Of a DNA stretch of 64,000 nt, positions 45,764 through 54,757 are shown piece by piece (within the stretch, counting starts at the first letter, position 1; every line of letters starts with the position of its first letter). The notes below the pieces were generated by a model. It had not been told where the DNA came from and did no database searches. It saw only the letters and a program-made list of their open reading frames with translations. The position numbers were made by a program, and so were the translations under genes. The DNA comes from Dyadobacter chenwenxiniae (GTDB taxonomy: Bacteria; Bacteroidota; Bacteroidia; Cytophagales; Spirosomataceae): NCBI RefSeq assembly GCF_022869785.1, contig NZ_CP094997.1, positions 620,001 to 684,000 on the forward strand. Reading direction: 5' to 3'.

Positions 45764-46520
45764 AAAATTGCTTGAAAAGTATTACGATGGCGAAACGACC
45801 ATTGATGAGGAAAAAGAGCTCAAACGTTTTTTTCAGCATGAGAACGTGCCGGAGCATTTGATGAGCCACGCAGCGCAGTTTGGTTATTTCGTAGAAGCCC
45901 GAAATGAGTATCCTTCCCTTACATTCGGCAGCGAACTTTCTGCCTTGTTAGACCCGCCCAAACAAACGCCTGTTTTAAGGTTCGGAAGCTGGTTGTTGAG
46001 AATTGCCGCCGGGCTTGCGTTGCTGATCGTTGGGTTTCTGGGTGGACGTGTGTTTCAGGACCGTGGCACGGGAGCCAATCCTTTAATTGCTACGGAAGAA
46101 TCAGTCTCGCAAGTAGAAATAAGAAATGTACTGACGTTTGAAAAATTAGCTTCTACATCTGCTAGCGAACGCATTCAGGCCATAAACCAGAGTTATGATT
46201 TGCCAAAAGTGGACAAGGAAATCACGCAGCTGCTTATTAATACCCTGAATTTTGATCCAAATATTAATGTCAGGCTCGCCGCTTGTCAGGCTTTGCAACA
46301 TTTTCAGAATGAGGCTGATGTGGCAGAGTCGCTGGTGCAGTCCCTGGCCATTCAAACCGATCCTAACATTCAGATCATGCTGATCGAGGTTCTGGTTTCA
46401 ATCAAAGAAAAGCGGGCCGTGGAGCCATTTCAGCAGCTGGTCAGAAAACAGGATGTAATGGAGGTTGTAAAGCTGAAAGCACAACAGGGAGTGAGTGAGT
46501 TGACCGCCGCAGACGTCTGA
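45747..46520 (+). CDS. Probable anti-sigma factor with HEAT-like periplasmic part
   Basis: A 257-residue protein. Residues 1-45 are a short helical, charged sigma-binding-like region (DIEKLLEKYYDGETTIDEEK). A membrane helix lies at about 82-103 (LLRIAAGLALLIVGFLGG). Residues about 125-257 are helical repeats, LINTLNFDPNINVRLAACQA and LAIQTDPNIQIMLIEVLVSI, of HEAT/PBS-lyase type. The start overlaps the sigma gene, so translation is coupled. A sigma-sequestering membrane protein is the natural reading, with the repeats as a sensor in the periplasm; this is inference. Confidence 0.82.
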   Translation: MNQDIEKLLEKYYDGETTIDEEKELKRFFQHENVPEHLMSHAAQFGYFVEARNEYPSLTFGSELSALLDPPKQTPVLRFGSWLLRIAAGLALLIVGFLGGRVFQDRGTGANPLIATEESVSQVEIRNVLTFEKLASTSASERIQAINQSYDLPKVDKEITQLLINTLNFDPNINVRLAACQALQHFQNEADVAESLVQSLAIQTDPNIQIMLIEVLVSIKEKRAVEPFQQLVRKQDVMEVVKLKAQQGVSELTAADV

Positions 46521-46590
46521 AAAAATATTCTTCAGAAAAGGATAACATTAAACCGCATTTAATTTCAATCACATATTTTAATCGGAAACC

Positions 46591-47376
46591 ATGAAAAAAG
46601 TACTTTTAATGAGTATGGGTTGCTTGCTATGCCTTGCGCAATCCATGGCACAGACGCATGAATACAAAACCAGGCTTGCCAATTCCAAGGAAAAGAAAAT
46701 AACCATTGAAATGGCCGCCAGCCAGGTAAAAATCGAGGGATATGCCGGAGACGAGGTGCTTATTCAGGCATCATCCGGTTTTGAAGCACCGCCTGAAAGA
46801 GCAAAAGGTTTGAAGCCGCTCTACTATTCCGGCGTCGATAACACAGGAATCGGGCTCTCGGTTACACCCGAAGCAGGTGGCCTGAAAGTGGAAAAAGTGA
46901 CGCGGAAAGAGGTGAAATACACGATCCGTTTGCCAAAACAGGTTGCGGTGCTTTTTCAGGAAGTAAACTGGCAGGGCGGATCCAAAATCGCGATCAGTAA
47001 CATGGACGGCGACCTGGAAATAAAAACCAACGTCGCCAATATCAATCTGACCAATGTCACCGGCCCCGTGGTGGCTAACACGACGAGCGGCGATGTAAAT
47101 GTCGTTTTTTCTGCGCTTAATCAAAGCAAGCCCACCGCCATTTCATCCATCAGCGGCGAAGTAGACGTTACGCTGCCGGCAACTACAAAATCGACGATGA
47201 AGTTGCGGTCGATTAATGGTGAAATGTACACGGACTTCGATTTGGGCACAAAAAGCAATCGGGACGGTCTCTCCAAAGTAGGCGGCGGCAGTAACATTGA
47301 GGGCGCGACGAACGGGGGAGGTGTGGAAGTGCAACTCAACACGATCAGCAGTAACATTTACATCCGTAAAAAGTAA
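46591..47376 (+). CDS. DUF4097-type secreted beta-helix/adhesin-like protein, copy 1
   Basis: A 261-residue protein with a signal peptide ending SMAQ (about residue 20). The rest is repeated short strands of the DUF4097 (putative adhesin) kind: ISNMDGDLEIKTNVANINL, TNVTGPVVANTTSGDVNVVF and AISSISGEVDVTL. The S-G-x-V/D periodicity suggests a beta-solenoid. Such genes often sit behind sigma/anti-sigma pairs. It starts 70 bases after the anti-sigma gene and is followed 21 bases later by a second member. Confidence 0.85.
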   Translation: MKKVLLMSMGCLLCLAQSMAQTHEYKTRLANSKEKKITIEMAASQVKIEGYAGDEVLIQASSGFEAPPERAKGLKPLYYSGVDNTGIGLSVTPEAGGLKVEKVTRKEVKYTIRLPKQVAVLFQEVNWQGGSKIAISNMDGDLEIKTNVANINLTNVTGPVVANTTSGDVNVVFSALNQSKPTAISSISGEVDVTLPATTKSTMKLRSINGEMYTDFDLGTKSNRDGLSKVGGGSNIEGATNGGGVEVQLNTISSNIYIRKK

Positions 47377-47397
47377 CCACCGTTTGCATCTAGCGTC

Positions 47398-48099
47398 ATG
47401 AAAAACAATCTATTAATTTTCGCTCTGGCATTGCTTGCCGGGCCATTGGCTGCGCAGAAGATCATTGAAAAAAGGATCCCTCACAAAGATGGCCAAACTG
47501 TAAACCTGAACCTGAAATTTGCGGACACTATCCACGTCAGATATTGGGATAAACCCGAAATTTACGTCAAAATCAAGGCTGTGATTAACGGGAATAAATT
47601 AAATGACGCCCTGGTTGTTACCGAACGGGCGACCACGGACGAGGTGATCATGGAAATAGGATTTGATGACGAATTGCTCAAAAAAGGAAGAGAAGAGGAT
47701 TGTCCCGGCGACAGGCGAAGCAGCTGGACAAATAAGGAGGGCTCTCATAGATATTATATGTGTAAAGAAATTGATTACCAGGTGTTCCTGCCCCGAAATG
47801 CCAAGCTTAAACTGGAAACGATCGATGGGAACATTGATATTGATGGCGCAACGACAACCGTTTTTGCGAAAACGATCAGCGGATATGTGGATATGAGCTG
47901 GCCCAGATCAAAGGGCATTAACGTGGCCATGAAAACCATCACCGGCGAGGTGTATTCCGACTTTGATATTGATTTTAAAAACAAGAAACAGAAGAACCCC
48001 ATCGTCGGATATTTGCTGGAAGGAACAGTCAAAGGAGGTGGCCCGGATGTGAAGTTGGAGTCCATCAGCAACGATGTGTATCTGCGCAGTAAAGACTAG
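47398..48099 (+). CDS. DUF4097-type secreted protein, copy 2
   Basis: A 233-residue protein with a signal peptide (MKNNLLIFALALLAGPLAAQ). The central and C-terminal parts share the strand pattern of copy 1: LKLETIDGNIDIDGATTTVF, AKTISGYVDMSW and MKTITGEVYSDFDIDF, closing with VKLESISNDVYLRSKD, which resembles the end of copy 1 (VQLNTISSNIYIRKK). The shared GEVYSDFD/GEMYTDFDLG segment proves paralogy. It is the last gene of the sigma operon. Confidence 0.85.
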   Translation: MKNNLLIFALALLAGPLAAQKIIEKRIPHKDGQTVNLNLKFADTIHVRYWDKPEIYVKIKAVINGNKLNDALVVTERATTDEVIMEIGFDDELLKKGREEDCPGDRRSSWTNKEGSHRYYMCKEIDYQVFLPRNAKLKLETIDGNIDIDGATTTVFAKTISGYVDMSWPRSKGINVAMKTITGEVYSDFDIDFKNKKQKNPIVGYLLEGTVKGGGPDVKLESISNDVYLRSKD

Positions 48100-48123
48100 T
48101 TTCTAAAACATAACGAAATGAAT

Positions 48124-48168
48124 ATAAGGGCTATACGCATTGCGTATAGCCCTTATCGCATATATGCG
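48124..48168. repeat. Perfect 33-base inverted repeat plus 12-base palindrome
   Basis: ATAAGGGCTATACGCA (48124-48139) and its exact complement (48141-48156) meet with a single base between. CGCATATATGCG (48157-48168), also a perfect palindrome, follows directly. There is no T-run. It lies 25 bases after the DUF4097 operon and probably ends or stabilises its transcript, but a protein-binding site is possible. Confidence 0.8.
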
Positions 48169-48347
48169 GATGAGGAGACGCAAAGCATGTCCCCACGAAG
48201 ATCACCCTACACCCTGGAAAATGGCAGGGTCACCCCAAAAATATTAAGGGAGTAAAATGAATAAATTATAATTGCACATAGTTAGAAGATGAGATTTCTC
48301 AATTCCAACTAGATTTAATCACATTATTTTTAATTAAAAGATGCCCT

Positions 48348-48557
48348 ATGAGAACACAGAAGCAGTATTTGGAAGAGATTAACAGGCTGCTTGCAGACTA
48401 TCTTCGGGAGATTGAAAACTCAGACCTGAAACCTTTGTCAGCTCAGGTTTATCAAGTACAATCGAAGAATTTTGTAAGATGGATCAATGGTGATTTTACC
48501 CCCGGGGAAGTTAAGAAATTGAAGCGCAAGGCTCAGGAAAAATCCGAAGGCAATTAA
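48348..48557 (+). CDS. Small cytosolic protein of unknown function
   Basis: A 69-residue protein, MRTQKQYLEEINRLLADYLR and then a region with NFVRWINGDFTP, ending in a lysine-rich helix KKLKRKAQEKSEGN. Mostly helical and basic, so nucleic-acid binding is possible, but nothing shows this. The frame is well formed with an A-rich leader. No recognised family. Confidence 0.55.
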   Translation: MRTQKQYLEEINRLLADYLREIENSDLKPLSAQVYQVQSKNFVRWINGDFTPGEVKKLKRKAQEKSEGN

Positions 48558-49223
48558 AAAAGCGATCATTCCCGAAAACCAGAATGCGGGCCACCCGTGC
48601 TCAATAATGCTCTGTTAAAACGCACTATCTACACTCGTTCCTCTACTTGACTTTACTCGGTTTCTCCAAGCCGCATCCCCATAAAATTTGTAATTGTTTT
48701 GGCAGCAATGTGCCTGCTGTCAGATCAGATCCCGAAGGATGTTTTTTTGAAAAATGAATGTTTTTAATATTTCAAAAACAAAACACCTTCGCGGCAGAAC
48801 CGGAAGGTGTAAGATATACTCAACGTTTATAACGTATTTCATTACGTTCATTCCCGAAAGAACCTCTCAGCTGTCAGCACATACCTAAATAAAAGAGCGG
48901 TTATACAAATTTACAATGTAAAAGCAAGATTTATTGCAACCAGATATAAAAACTGTTGTAGCAATTTCTCTACATTGTTTGTGACCATTTTTAGGTAGAT
49001 TTGGTTTGTTGTTTGTAGACAAATGAAAAGAAGTAAATTTTGCCTGGAATTATCCCGTTACACGTCAAAGTTGCTTTTTGGATCAGAGAACAAAGTAACG
49101 CCCATCCCCTCCCGGTTTCAAAATTCGTAACGACCCTTGATTTGATGAGTCGGATCCGGAAAAATTCCCACCGTCCGTCTCTACTGAAATGTAATTATTC
49201 CGGGAGTAGCGTATTGATCTCAG
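48558..49223. other. Long intergenic region before the histidine kinase gene
   Basis: About 665 bases. It contains an imperfect long hairpin at 48734-48790 (arms GAAGGATGTTTTTTTGAAA and TTTCAAAAACAAAACACCTTC-like, about 17 paired positions) and the promoter at 48975-49003. A 76-codon frame at 49040-49270 overlaps the kinase start in another frame and has no coding character. Nothing else was recognised. Confidence 0.5.
48975..49003 (+). promoter_or_regulatory. Promoter upstream of the histidine kinase gene
   Basis: TTG at 48975-48977 and TAGATTTG at 48996-49003 with an 18-base spacer match the Bacteroidota consensus. Transcription from about 49010 would give the kinase messenger RNA a leader of over 200 bases. 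Confidence 0.55.
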
Positions 49224-50534
49224 ATGAACTTATCTTTTCTAGACTGGCCTATTCAAAAACAATTGGCTGAGGAAACAAATGTCCTCAACATTGCACGCAT
49301 CAAAGTTTTATCATTGTCTCTCCATTTGAGGCTGGTTTACACCGCAATGCTGCTTACGCTTTATGTCGCAGAAAATCATACGCTTCAGACCGAGCGGATA
49401 GGCATTTTAATGGGCGTTGTGGTCCTGTATTACTTTGCGTTACGGCTTGGCCTGAACTGGCAGAAAGCCATTCACATTGCAATTCTGCTTTTTGTCTTCA
49501 TTATCTGGTCCAACCTTTTCTTCTATGAGGAGGGCTTCCATGTCGTCACATTGCAGTATGTTGTCATCATCAGCATTTATGGCTTCTATGGATTGGGGAA
49601 TAAATGGGGAACATGTTATTCATTATTTGCCATTTTGCCCTTCTTTATCTATATGTATCTGGAACAGCAGTTCGTTGCCGCAGTCCCATGGGGGCCTGTG
49701 GGAGTGAGCAGACTTGCCATTGCTATCCTGTTGCTGCACAATTTTTGCTTTCTTTTTTTGGTCAACTATTACTTTTTCAACTCTTTTTACTCAACGATAT
49801 CTACCCTGGATGCACGTACAATCGAACTTACGTCCAGCCTTGCTTTCCTGGAAGATTCTCAGGAGCAGCTTGAAGCTGAGTTCAGACATCAGAAATTACT
49901 GCTCGCCACCATCTCACATGATATCAAAAGCCCGCTTCGGTTTTTAATGACCACAACCGGCCGTCTGGCCAAGACCAATCCGGATTTGCCAACAATACGC
50001 GCCATTAGCCAGTCAAGTTACCGGCTTTATCATTTCATGAAAAACCTCCTTGACTATGCACAGTTCCGGTACAGGAGCACACGGGTTACTTTTAATTATC
50101 TGGATGTGCATGAGCTGGTTGAACAGAAGTTTGCTATATTTTTGGCCGAGGCAGAAAGCAACGGAAACCGATTTCTAAACGCTGTCCCCGAAGGCGTAAT
50201 CCTTAAAAACAATGTGCAACTGCTGAGCATTGTCCTGCATAACCTTATCGATAACGCAAACAAAGTGACCAACGGGGGCGTGATCGAGGTTATTCACAAA
50301 GATTTCCGTGATTCGTTGCACCTGATCGTCAGGGACACCGGACCTGGCATGGATCCGGCGATTATACGCTGGCTGAACAGCAGCGAAAAGGTGCCCGGCG
50401 CTGATCTGGATCCCGAGAGTTTTGGTATGGGACTGGTTATCGTTAAGGAAGTCAGCACCCTGATCCATGCAGGACTGGCCGCTGAACCGAACGGAGAACA
50501 GGGTGTGTCAATCAGCATAATTTTTCAAAAATGA
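49224..50534 (+). CDS. Membrane sensor histidine kinase
   Basis: A 436-residue protein. Residues 36-185 hold about six hydrophobic helices, a membrane sensor without a large periplasmic domain. A coiled linker (residues 195-222) leads to HisKA with the phospho-accepting His232 in LATISHDIKSPLRFL. The ATPase domain shows LIDNANKVTNGG, VRDTGPGMD and SFGMGLVIVKE. The DIKSPLR form and the fold resemble 7TM-type kinases of Cytophagales that pair with NarL regulators. The regulator gene follows 72 bases downstream. Confidence 0.92.
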   Translation: MNLSFLDWPIQKQLAEETNVLNIARIKVLSLSLHLRLVYTAMLLTLYVAENHTLQTERIGILMGVVVLYYFALRLGLNWQKAIHIAILLFVFIIWSNLFFYEEGFHVVTLQYVVIISIYGFYGLGNKWGTCYSLFAILPFFIYMYLEQQFVAAVPWGPVGVSRLAIAILLLHNFCFLFLVNYYFFNSFYSTISTLDARTIELTSSLAFLEDSQEQLEAEFRHQKLLLATISHDIKSPLRFLMTTTGRLAKTNPDLPTIRAISQSSYRLYHFMKNLLDYAQFRYRSTRVTFNYLDVHELVEQKFAIFLAEAESNGNRFLNAVPEGVILKNNVQLLSIVLHNLIDNANKVTNGGVIEVIHKDFRDSLHLIVRDTGPGMDPAIIRWLNSSEKVPGADLDPESFGMGLVIVKEVSTLIHAGLAAEPNGEQGVSISIIFQK

Positions 50535-50606
50535 GTTTGTTGTAGGTAAAGTTCTACGTAATTTCCCTCCGTATTAAACTACTTTAAGAGGAAATAGGAA
50601 ATAACG

Positions 50607-51269
50607 ATGAATTTGAAAGCGATTTTATTAGTAGAAGATCATTCCATTGTGCGGATGGGCGTGAAATTGCTGATAGAAGATTTCATGTCTTCGGTAGTTG
50701 TTAGCGAAGCCGGAACATTTAATGAAACACTTAAAATGCTTCACAACAGGCATTTTGACCTGGTTATTTTAGATATCCGCATTCCAGGAGGAGACGCATT
50801 CAATATGATTCCGCGCATCAGATCTGTTCAGGAAAAGGTAAAGATCCTGATCTTTTCATCACAGGAAGAAGAGCTGTATGCATTGCACTACGTGAAAGCC
50901 GGCGCGAATGGTTTTTTGCCAAAAGACACGAGCAACGAGGAGCTGGAACGTGCAGTTACCACAGTCCTCAGCGGAGGGACATATGTCACCAGTTTGGTCC
51001 GGCAGCAGCTGGATAACAACACTTTACAGGAAAGAGAAAGCCGCGAAAGCCCGCTTGAAATCCTGTCTAACCGGGAGCTCGAAATCATGGATATGCTGTT
51101 GACCGGGAAGTGGACAAAGGATATTGCCATCGACCTGAACATTAAGGAGAGCACCGTAAGCACTTATAAGGCGCGCATTTTCGAAAAGCTGGAAGTGACC
51201 AATGTGCTGGAACTATTTAAAAAAGTCGAAATCTACAAAAAGCACAATACAAGCTTTCTTCGATCATAA
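50607..51269 (+). CDS. NarL/FixJ-type response regulator
   Basis: A 220-residue two-domain regulator. The receiver domain (residues 1-122) has the acidic pair Glu10-Asp11, the phosphorylation site Asp56 in LVILDIRIPGGDAF and the Lys in NGFLPKDTSNEEL. The LuxR-type helix-turn-helix is at about 150-212 (LSNRELEIMDMLLTGKWTKD, then IAIDLNIKESTVSTYKARIF). It is the likely partner of the kinase just upstream. Confidence 0.93.
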   Translation: MNLKAILLVEDHSIVRMGVKLLIEDFMSSVVVSEAGTFNETLKMLHNRHFDLVILDIRIPGGDAFNMIPRIRSVQEKVKILIFSSQEEELYALHYVKAGANGFLPKDTSNEELERAVTTVLSGGTYVTSLVRQQLDNNTLQERESRESPLEILSNRELEIMDMLLTGKWTKDIAIDLNIKESTVSTYKARIFEKLEVTNVLELFKKVEIYKKHNTSFLRS

Positions 51270-51419
51270 TTTGTCGAATGTTTACTACGAAACGTCAACA
51301 AATTCGCACGGCATAATTATTAAACCAGGTGAACAATTTTATCTAACAATATTTATATTTACCACACGAACGCTTGCAGGTCGTTTTGAATAACCCTAAA
51401 AAAATATTTTTCTAAGGAG

Positions 51420-51554
51420 ATGCCAGTAACATTTCACTATCATATTGAAGACAGGGCTTTATCTTTTTTTGGAGCCGTTGCTTTCACGATCACCGCAGGA
51501 TCGCTGCTCTGGCTTTCTGCTATTTATGCGCTTTACCATCTCCTGATAGTATGA
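51420..51554 (+). CDS. Small single-span membrane protein (44 residues)
   Basis: A 44-residue frame, MPVTFHYHIEDRALSFFGAV then a hydrophobic stretch (residues 17-42, AFTITAGSLLWLSAIYALYH) and LLIV. A Shine-Dalgarno-like AAGGAG abuts the ATG, closer than usual. It lies alone in the 422-base gap between the response regulator and the DUF2723 gene. The amino-acid pattern is that of a real membrane protein rather than random sequence. Function unknown. Confidence 0.5.
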   Translation: MPVTFHYHIEDRALSFFGAVAFTITAGSLLWLSAIYALYHLLIV

Positions 51555-51691
51555 ACAGCAGCATGTAGTTGTGTTAAATTAAGTTAAATGCTTGATATTG
51601 AGAGGGTCGGTTAACTTTTTTTAAGAGTTGGCAGGACATCCCTTCAAGGCGCTTTCGATAGCTTTGAACCTCAGGCTAAACTTAATTTAAC

Positions 51692-54667
51692 ATGACATTT
51701 TTCAAAAAATGGAACAACATTACAGGCTGGGCCGTCTTTTTCACGGCCTTTGTGACGTATTTGCTTACCATGGAACGTACTGCCAGTTTCTGGGATTGCG
51801 GAGAATTTATTGCTGCTGCGTTTAAATTGCAGGTTCCCCATCCGCCGGGAGCACCTTTTTTTCTGCTTGTCGGCAGACTCTTTTCCTTGCTTGCTTTTGG
51901 AGATGTTACCCGCGTAGCTTATTGGGTAAACATGGTTTCAGTCGTTAGCAGCGCTTTCACCATCCTGTTCTTGTTTTGGACTATTACATTATTGGTCAGG
52001 AAATTGATCGGTAATCCGGAACAAGAGGTAAGCAAACCGGATGCGATAATCGTCATTTTATCGGGCGTAACAGGGGCGCTTGCTTACGCCTGGTCTGATT
52101 CGTTCTGGTTTTCAGCGGCCGAAGCAGAGGTTTACGGCCTGTCATCGTTCTTCACGGCTATTGTGATCTGGGCAGTTTTCAAATGGGAACAAACAAAGGA
52201 TGCGGCTACGGCCAACCGCTGGCTGATCCTGATCGCTTACTTGATTGGCATTTCCATTGGTGTGCATTTGCTGAACCTGGTCACCATCCCGGCCCTGGCG
52301 CTGATCTATTATTACAAAAAATATCCAAAACCCACTGTTAAGGGGCGAATTATGGCTTTTTGCGGCGGATTGGTCGTTTTAGCCATTATCAATTCCGGCA
52401 TTATCCCAGGTTTGCCGGATCTGGCTGGCAAGTTTGAAATTTTCTTTGTCAATGCGCTGGGGCTTCCTTACAATTTCGGAATTGCCTTTTTCGTCATTCT
52501 CTTTCTCGGGACATTAAGCTGGGCGATCCGTCATGCGCACAAAAAAGAAAAGGTTTTGCTTAATACGGCTTTGTTATCGCTTGTTTTTGTGCTGATCGGC
52601 TATTCCTCTTATATGATGGTGCTTGTCCGCTCGGAATATAACCCGCCGATCAATGAGAATAATCCCAGTGATGTATTACGTTTTGTGTCTTATCTAAAAA
52701 GGGAGCAATATGAAAGCAGACCATTGCTTTATGGACCGTCATTCACTTCGAAGCCCGTAACCCAGGAGCACGGCGCGCCGGTTTATCGCAAAAAGGATGG
52801 AAAATATGTGATCATCGATTATCGTCCGGTTTACGGGTATGAGCCAGGCAGCAATATTCTTTTCCCGCGCATGTACAGTGCACAGCCGGGCCACCCGCAG
52901 CTTTATCAGCAAATGACGGGCCTGGCAGAAGGGCAGCAACCGACGATGAGACATAACCTGGCCTACCTGTTTGGTCACCAGATCGGGCACATGTACTGGC
53001 GCTATTTTCTGTGGAATTTCGTAGGCCGCGAAAGTGACCAGGAAGGAGCAGGGACGGTTTTGCCCTGGCAGGTTCCCAGCCAGTTTCCTTCATCTATTAC
53101 GAACAATAAAGGGCATAACAACTTTTTTATGCTGCCGCTTTTGCTGGGCCTTGCAGGGCTTTTATGGATGTACAGAAAGCGTCGCGACGACCTGGTGGTT
53201 CTTACTTTAATGTTTGTTTTGACTGGCGTCGGGCTTGTGATTTATCTCAATTCGCCACCCACGGAGCCGCGCGAACGCGATTATATTTACGTTGGGTCCT
53301 TTTACATTTTCTGCATCTGGATTGGATTTGGCGTTATGGCAGTTGCGGGATTTTTACAAAAAGCGGTGAAGAAAGCCACCTTACGCACCACATTAACCGT
53401 GGCTGCAAGCCTCTCTGTTCCCTTGATCATGGTTGCAAAAGGATGGGATAACCACGACCGCAGCAACCGCTACCATTCGGTTGATTTTGCACGAAACCTG
53501 CTCAATTCCTGCGCTCCTAATGCGATACTTTTCACAGGAGGTGATAATGATACATTCCCTTTATGGTATTTGCAGGAGGTTGAGGGCGTTCGTACGGACG
53601 TGCGCGTATGCGTGCAGACTTTTCTGGGCCTCGATTGGTACATTGAGCAGCTCAAACGGAAGACCAACAAGTCGGAGCCATTACCGCTATCCCTGGATAT
53701 GGATGATTATGCAATGGGTAAAAACGATTTCGTGCCGTTTTATGAGGTCCCTTCTGTCAAAAGCGGCATTAACCTGAAAGAATATCTTGAACTGGTTAAC
53801 CAGGAAAACAAGGCGATTCAGGTTCCGCTCACCAGTGGCGATATGACCTCGATTTTACCTTCTTCCACACTCTTTTTACCGGTGGATGCTGAAAAGGTCA
53901 AGTCCATGAACATTATCAAAAGTGCGCTTTTGCCTATGCTTTCCGATTCCATGAGCTGGAACATTGGCACAAAGGACCTGTACAAAAGCGATCTGGTAAT
54001 GTTGGATATAATAGCAACAAACAATTGGAAACGACCTGTCTATTTTTCTTCAACAATGGGCGCAACACATAATCTGGGACTGCAGGAGTACATGCAGTTG
54101 GAAGGTTACACGTACCGTTTGCTGCCAGTGCGCGTACAGGGAGCTTCGGATGGGTATGTCAATGCAGAAATTATGTACGATAATATGATGAAGAAAATGA
54201 AATGGCGTTCGCTGAACGACCCTAATGTATATTACGACGACACCTATCGTGGCTCCCCGGTTGCCACTGCGCGCATTTCGTTTCTGCGGCTTGCAGGCCA
54301 GCTAATCGCTGAAAATGATTTGAAAAAAGCCAGAGAAGTGGTAAATACAGCAATGACGGTCATGCCTGATGACACGATCCCATTTGACCAGTTTTCTGTT
54401 GGTTTTTTGGGCATGCTGTTTGACCTGGGCGAAGACAAAAAAGCACTGGACTCGGCCAGGACCATGGCGCTCCGTTCGGATGAAAATCTCTCCTGGATCC
54501 AGAAAAATGGTGGGGTCCGCAACAGGGATGTGAATGTGGATCTTTACATACTTCAAACCATCGTTCAGGAATGCAAACGTGCTAAGCAAGAAGCCGCAGC
54601 GCAGCAGTACGATGCCATTTTCAGGAAACATCTGCTGGCATTTAATATGTATACCGCAGGTAACTAA
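51692..54667 (+). CDS. DUF2723 polytopic membrane protein (putative glycosyltransferase)
   Basis: A 991-residue protein. The first 560 residues carry about 12 hydrophobic spans. The DUF2723 signature opens the protein: TMERTASFWDCGEFIAAAFK, then LQVPHPPGAPFFLLVGRLFS. The DCGE acidic motif in the first loop is like that of protein O-mannosyltransferase-type GT-C enzymes. A soluble C-terminal part (residues 600-991) includes ILFTGGDNDTFPLWYLQ and TPR-like helices. Its role is probably transfer of lipid-linked sugars to proteins at the outer face of the inner membrane; this is inference from the fold. Confidence 0.92.
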   Translation: MTFFKKWNNITGWAVFFTAFVTYLLTMERTASFWDCGEFIAAAFKLQVPHPPGAPFFLLVGRLFSLLAFGDVTRVAYWVNMVSVVSSAFTILFLFWTITLLVRKLIGNPEQEVSKPDAIIVILSGVTGALAYAWSDSFWFSAAEAEVYGLSSFFTAIVIWAVFKWEQTKDAATANRWLILIAYLIGISIGVHLLNLVTIPALALIYYYKKYPKPTVKGRIMAFCGGLVVLAIINSGIIPGLPDLAGKFEIFFVNALGLPYNFGIAFFVILFLGTLSWAIRHAHKKEKVLLNTALLSLVFVLIGYSSYMMVLVRSEYNPPINENNPSDVLRFVSYLKREQYESRPLLYGPSFTSKPVTQEHGAPVYRKKDGKYVIIDYRPVYGYEPGSNILFPRMYSAQPGHPQLYQQMTGLAEGQQPTMRHNLAYLFGHQIGHMYWRYFLWNFVGRESDQEGAGTVLPWQVPSQFPSSITNNKGHNNFFMLPLLLGLAGLLWMYRKRRDDLVVLTLMFVLTGVGLVIYLNSPPTEPRERDYIYVGSFYIFCIWIGFGVMAVAGFLQKAVKKATLRTTLTVAASLSVPLIMVAKGWDNHDRSNRYHSVDFARNLLNSCAPNAILFTGGDNDTFPLWYLQEVEGVRTDVRVCVQTFLGLDWYIEQLKRKTNKSEPLPLSLDMDDYAMGKNDFVPFYEVPSVKSGINLKEYLELVNQENKAIQVPLTSGDMTSILPSSTLFLPVDAEKVKSMNIIKSALLPMLSDSMSWNIGTKDLYKSDLVMLDIIATNNWKRPVYFSSTMGATHNLGLQEYMQLEGYTYRLLPVRVQGASDGYVNAEIMYDNMMKKMKWRSLNDPNVYYDDTYRGSPVATARISFLRLAGQLIAENDLKKAREVVNTAMTVMPDDTIPFDQFSVGFLGMLFDLGEDKKALDSARTMALRSDENLSWIQKNGGVRNRDVNVDLYILQTIVQECKRAKQEAAAQQYDAIFRKHLLAFNMYTAGN

Positions 54668-54686
54668 GAGTTGATTTTATTAAGTA

Positions 54687-54724
54687 AATGCCGTGGAATG
54701 CAGATTTCATGGCATTGCTTTTTT
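54687..54724 (+). terminator. Terminator after the DUF2723 gene
   Basis: AATGCCGTG and CATGGCATT pair with one G-U around a 12-base loop, followed by GCTTTTTT. It lies between the DUF2723 stop and the next gene. Confidence 0.8.
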
Positions 54725-54757
54725 ACGGCACTGTCATTATCAACAAATCTCAAACCT

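Noticed and set aside
49040..49270. 76-codon plus-strand frame overlapping the kinase start
   Set aside because: No recognisable features, overlaps the true start in another frame and lacks a ribosome site.
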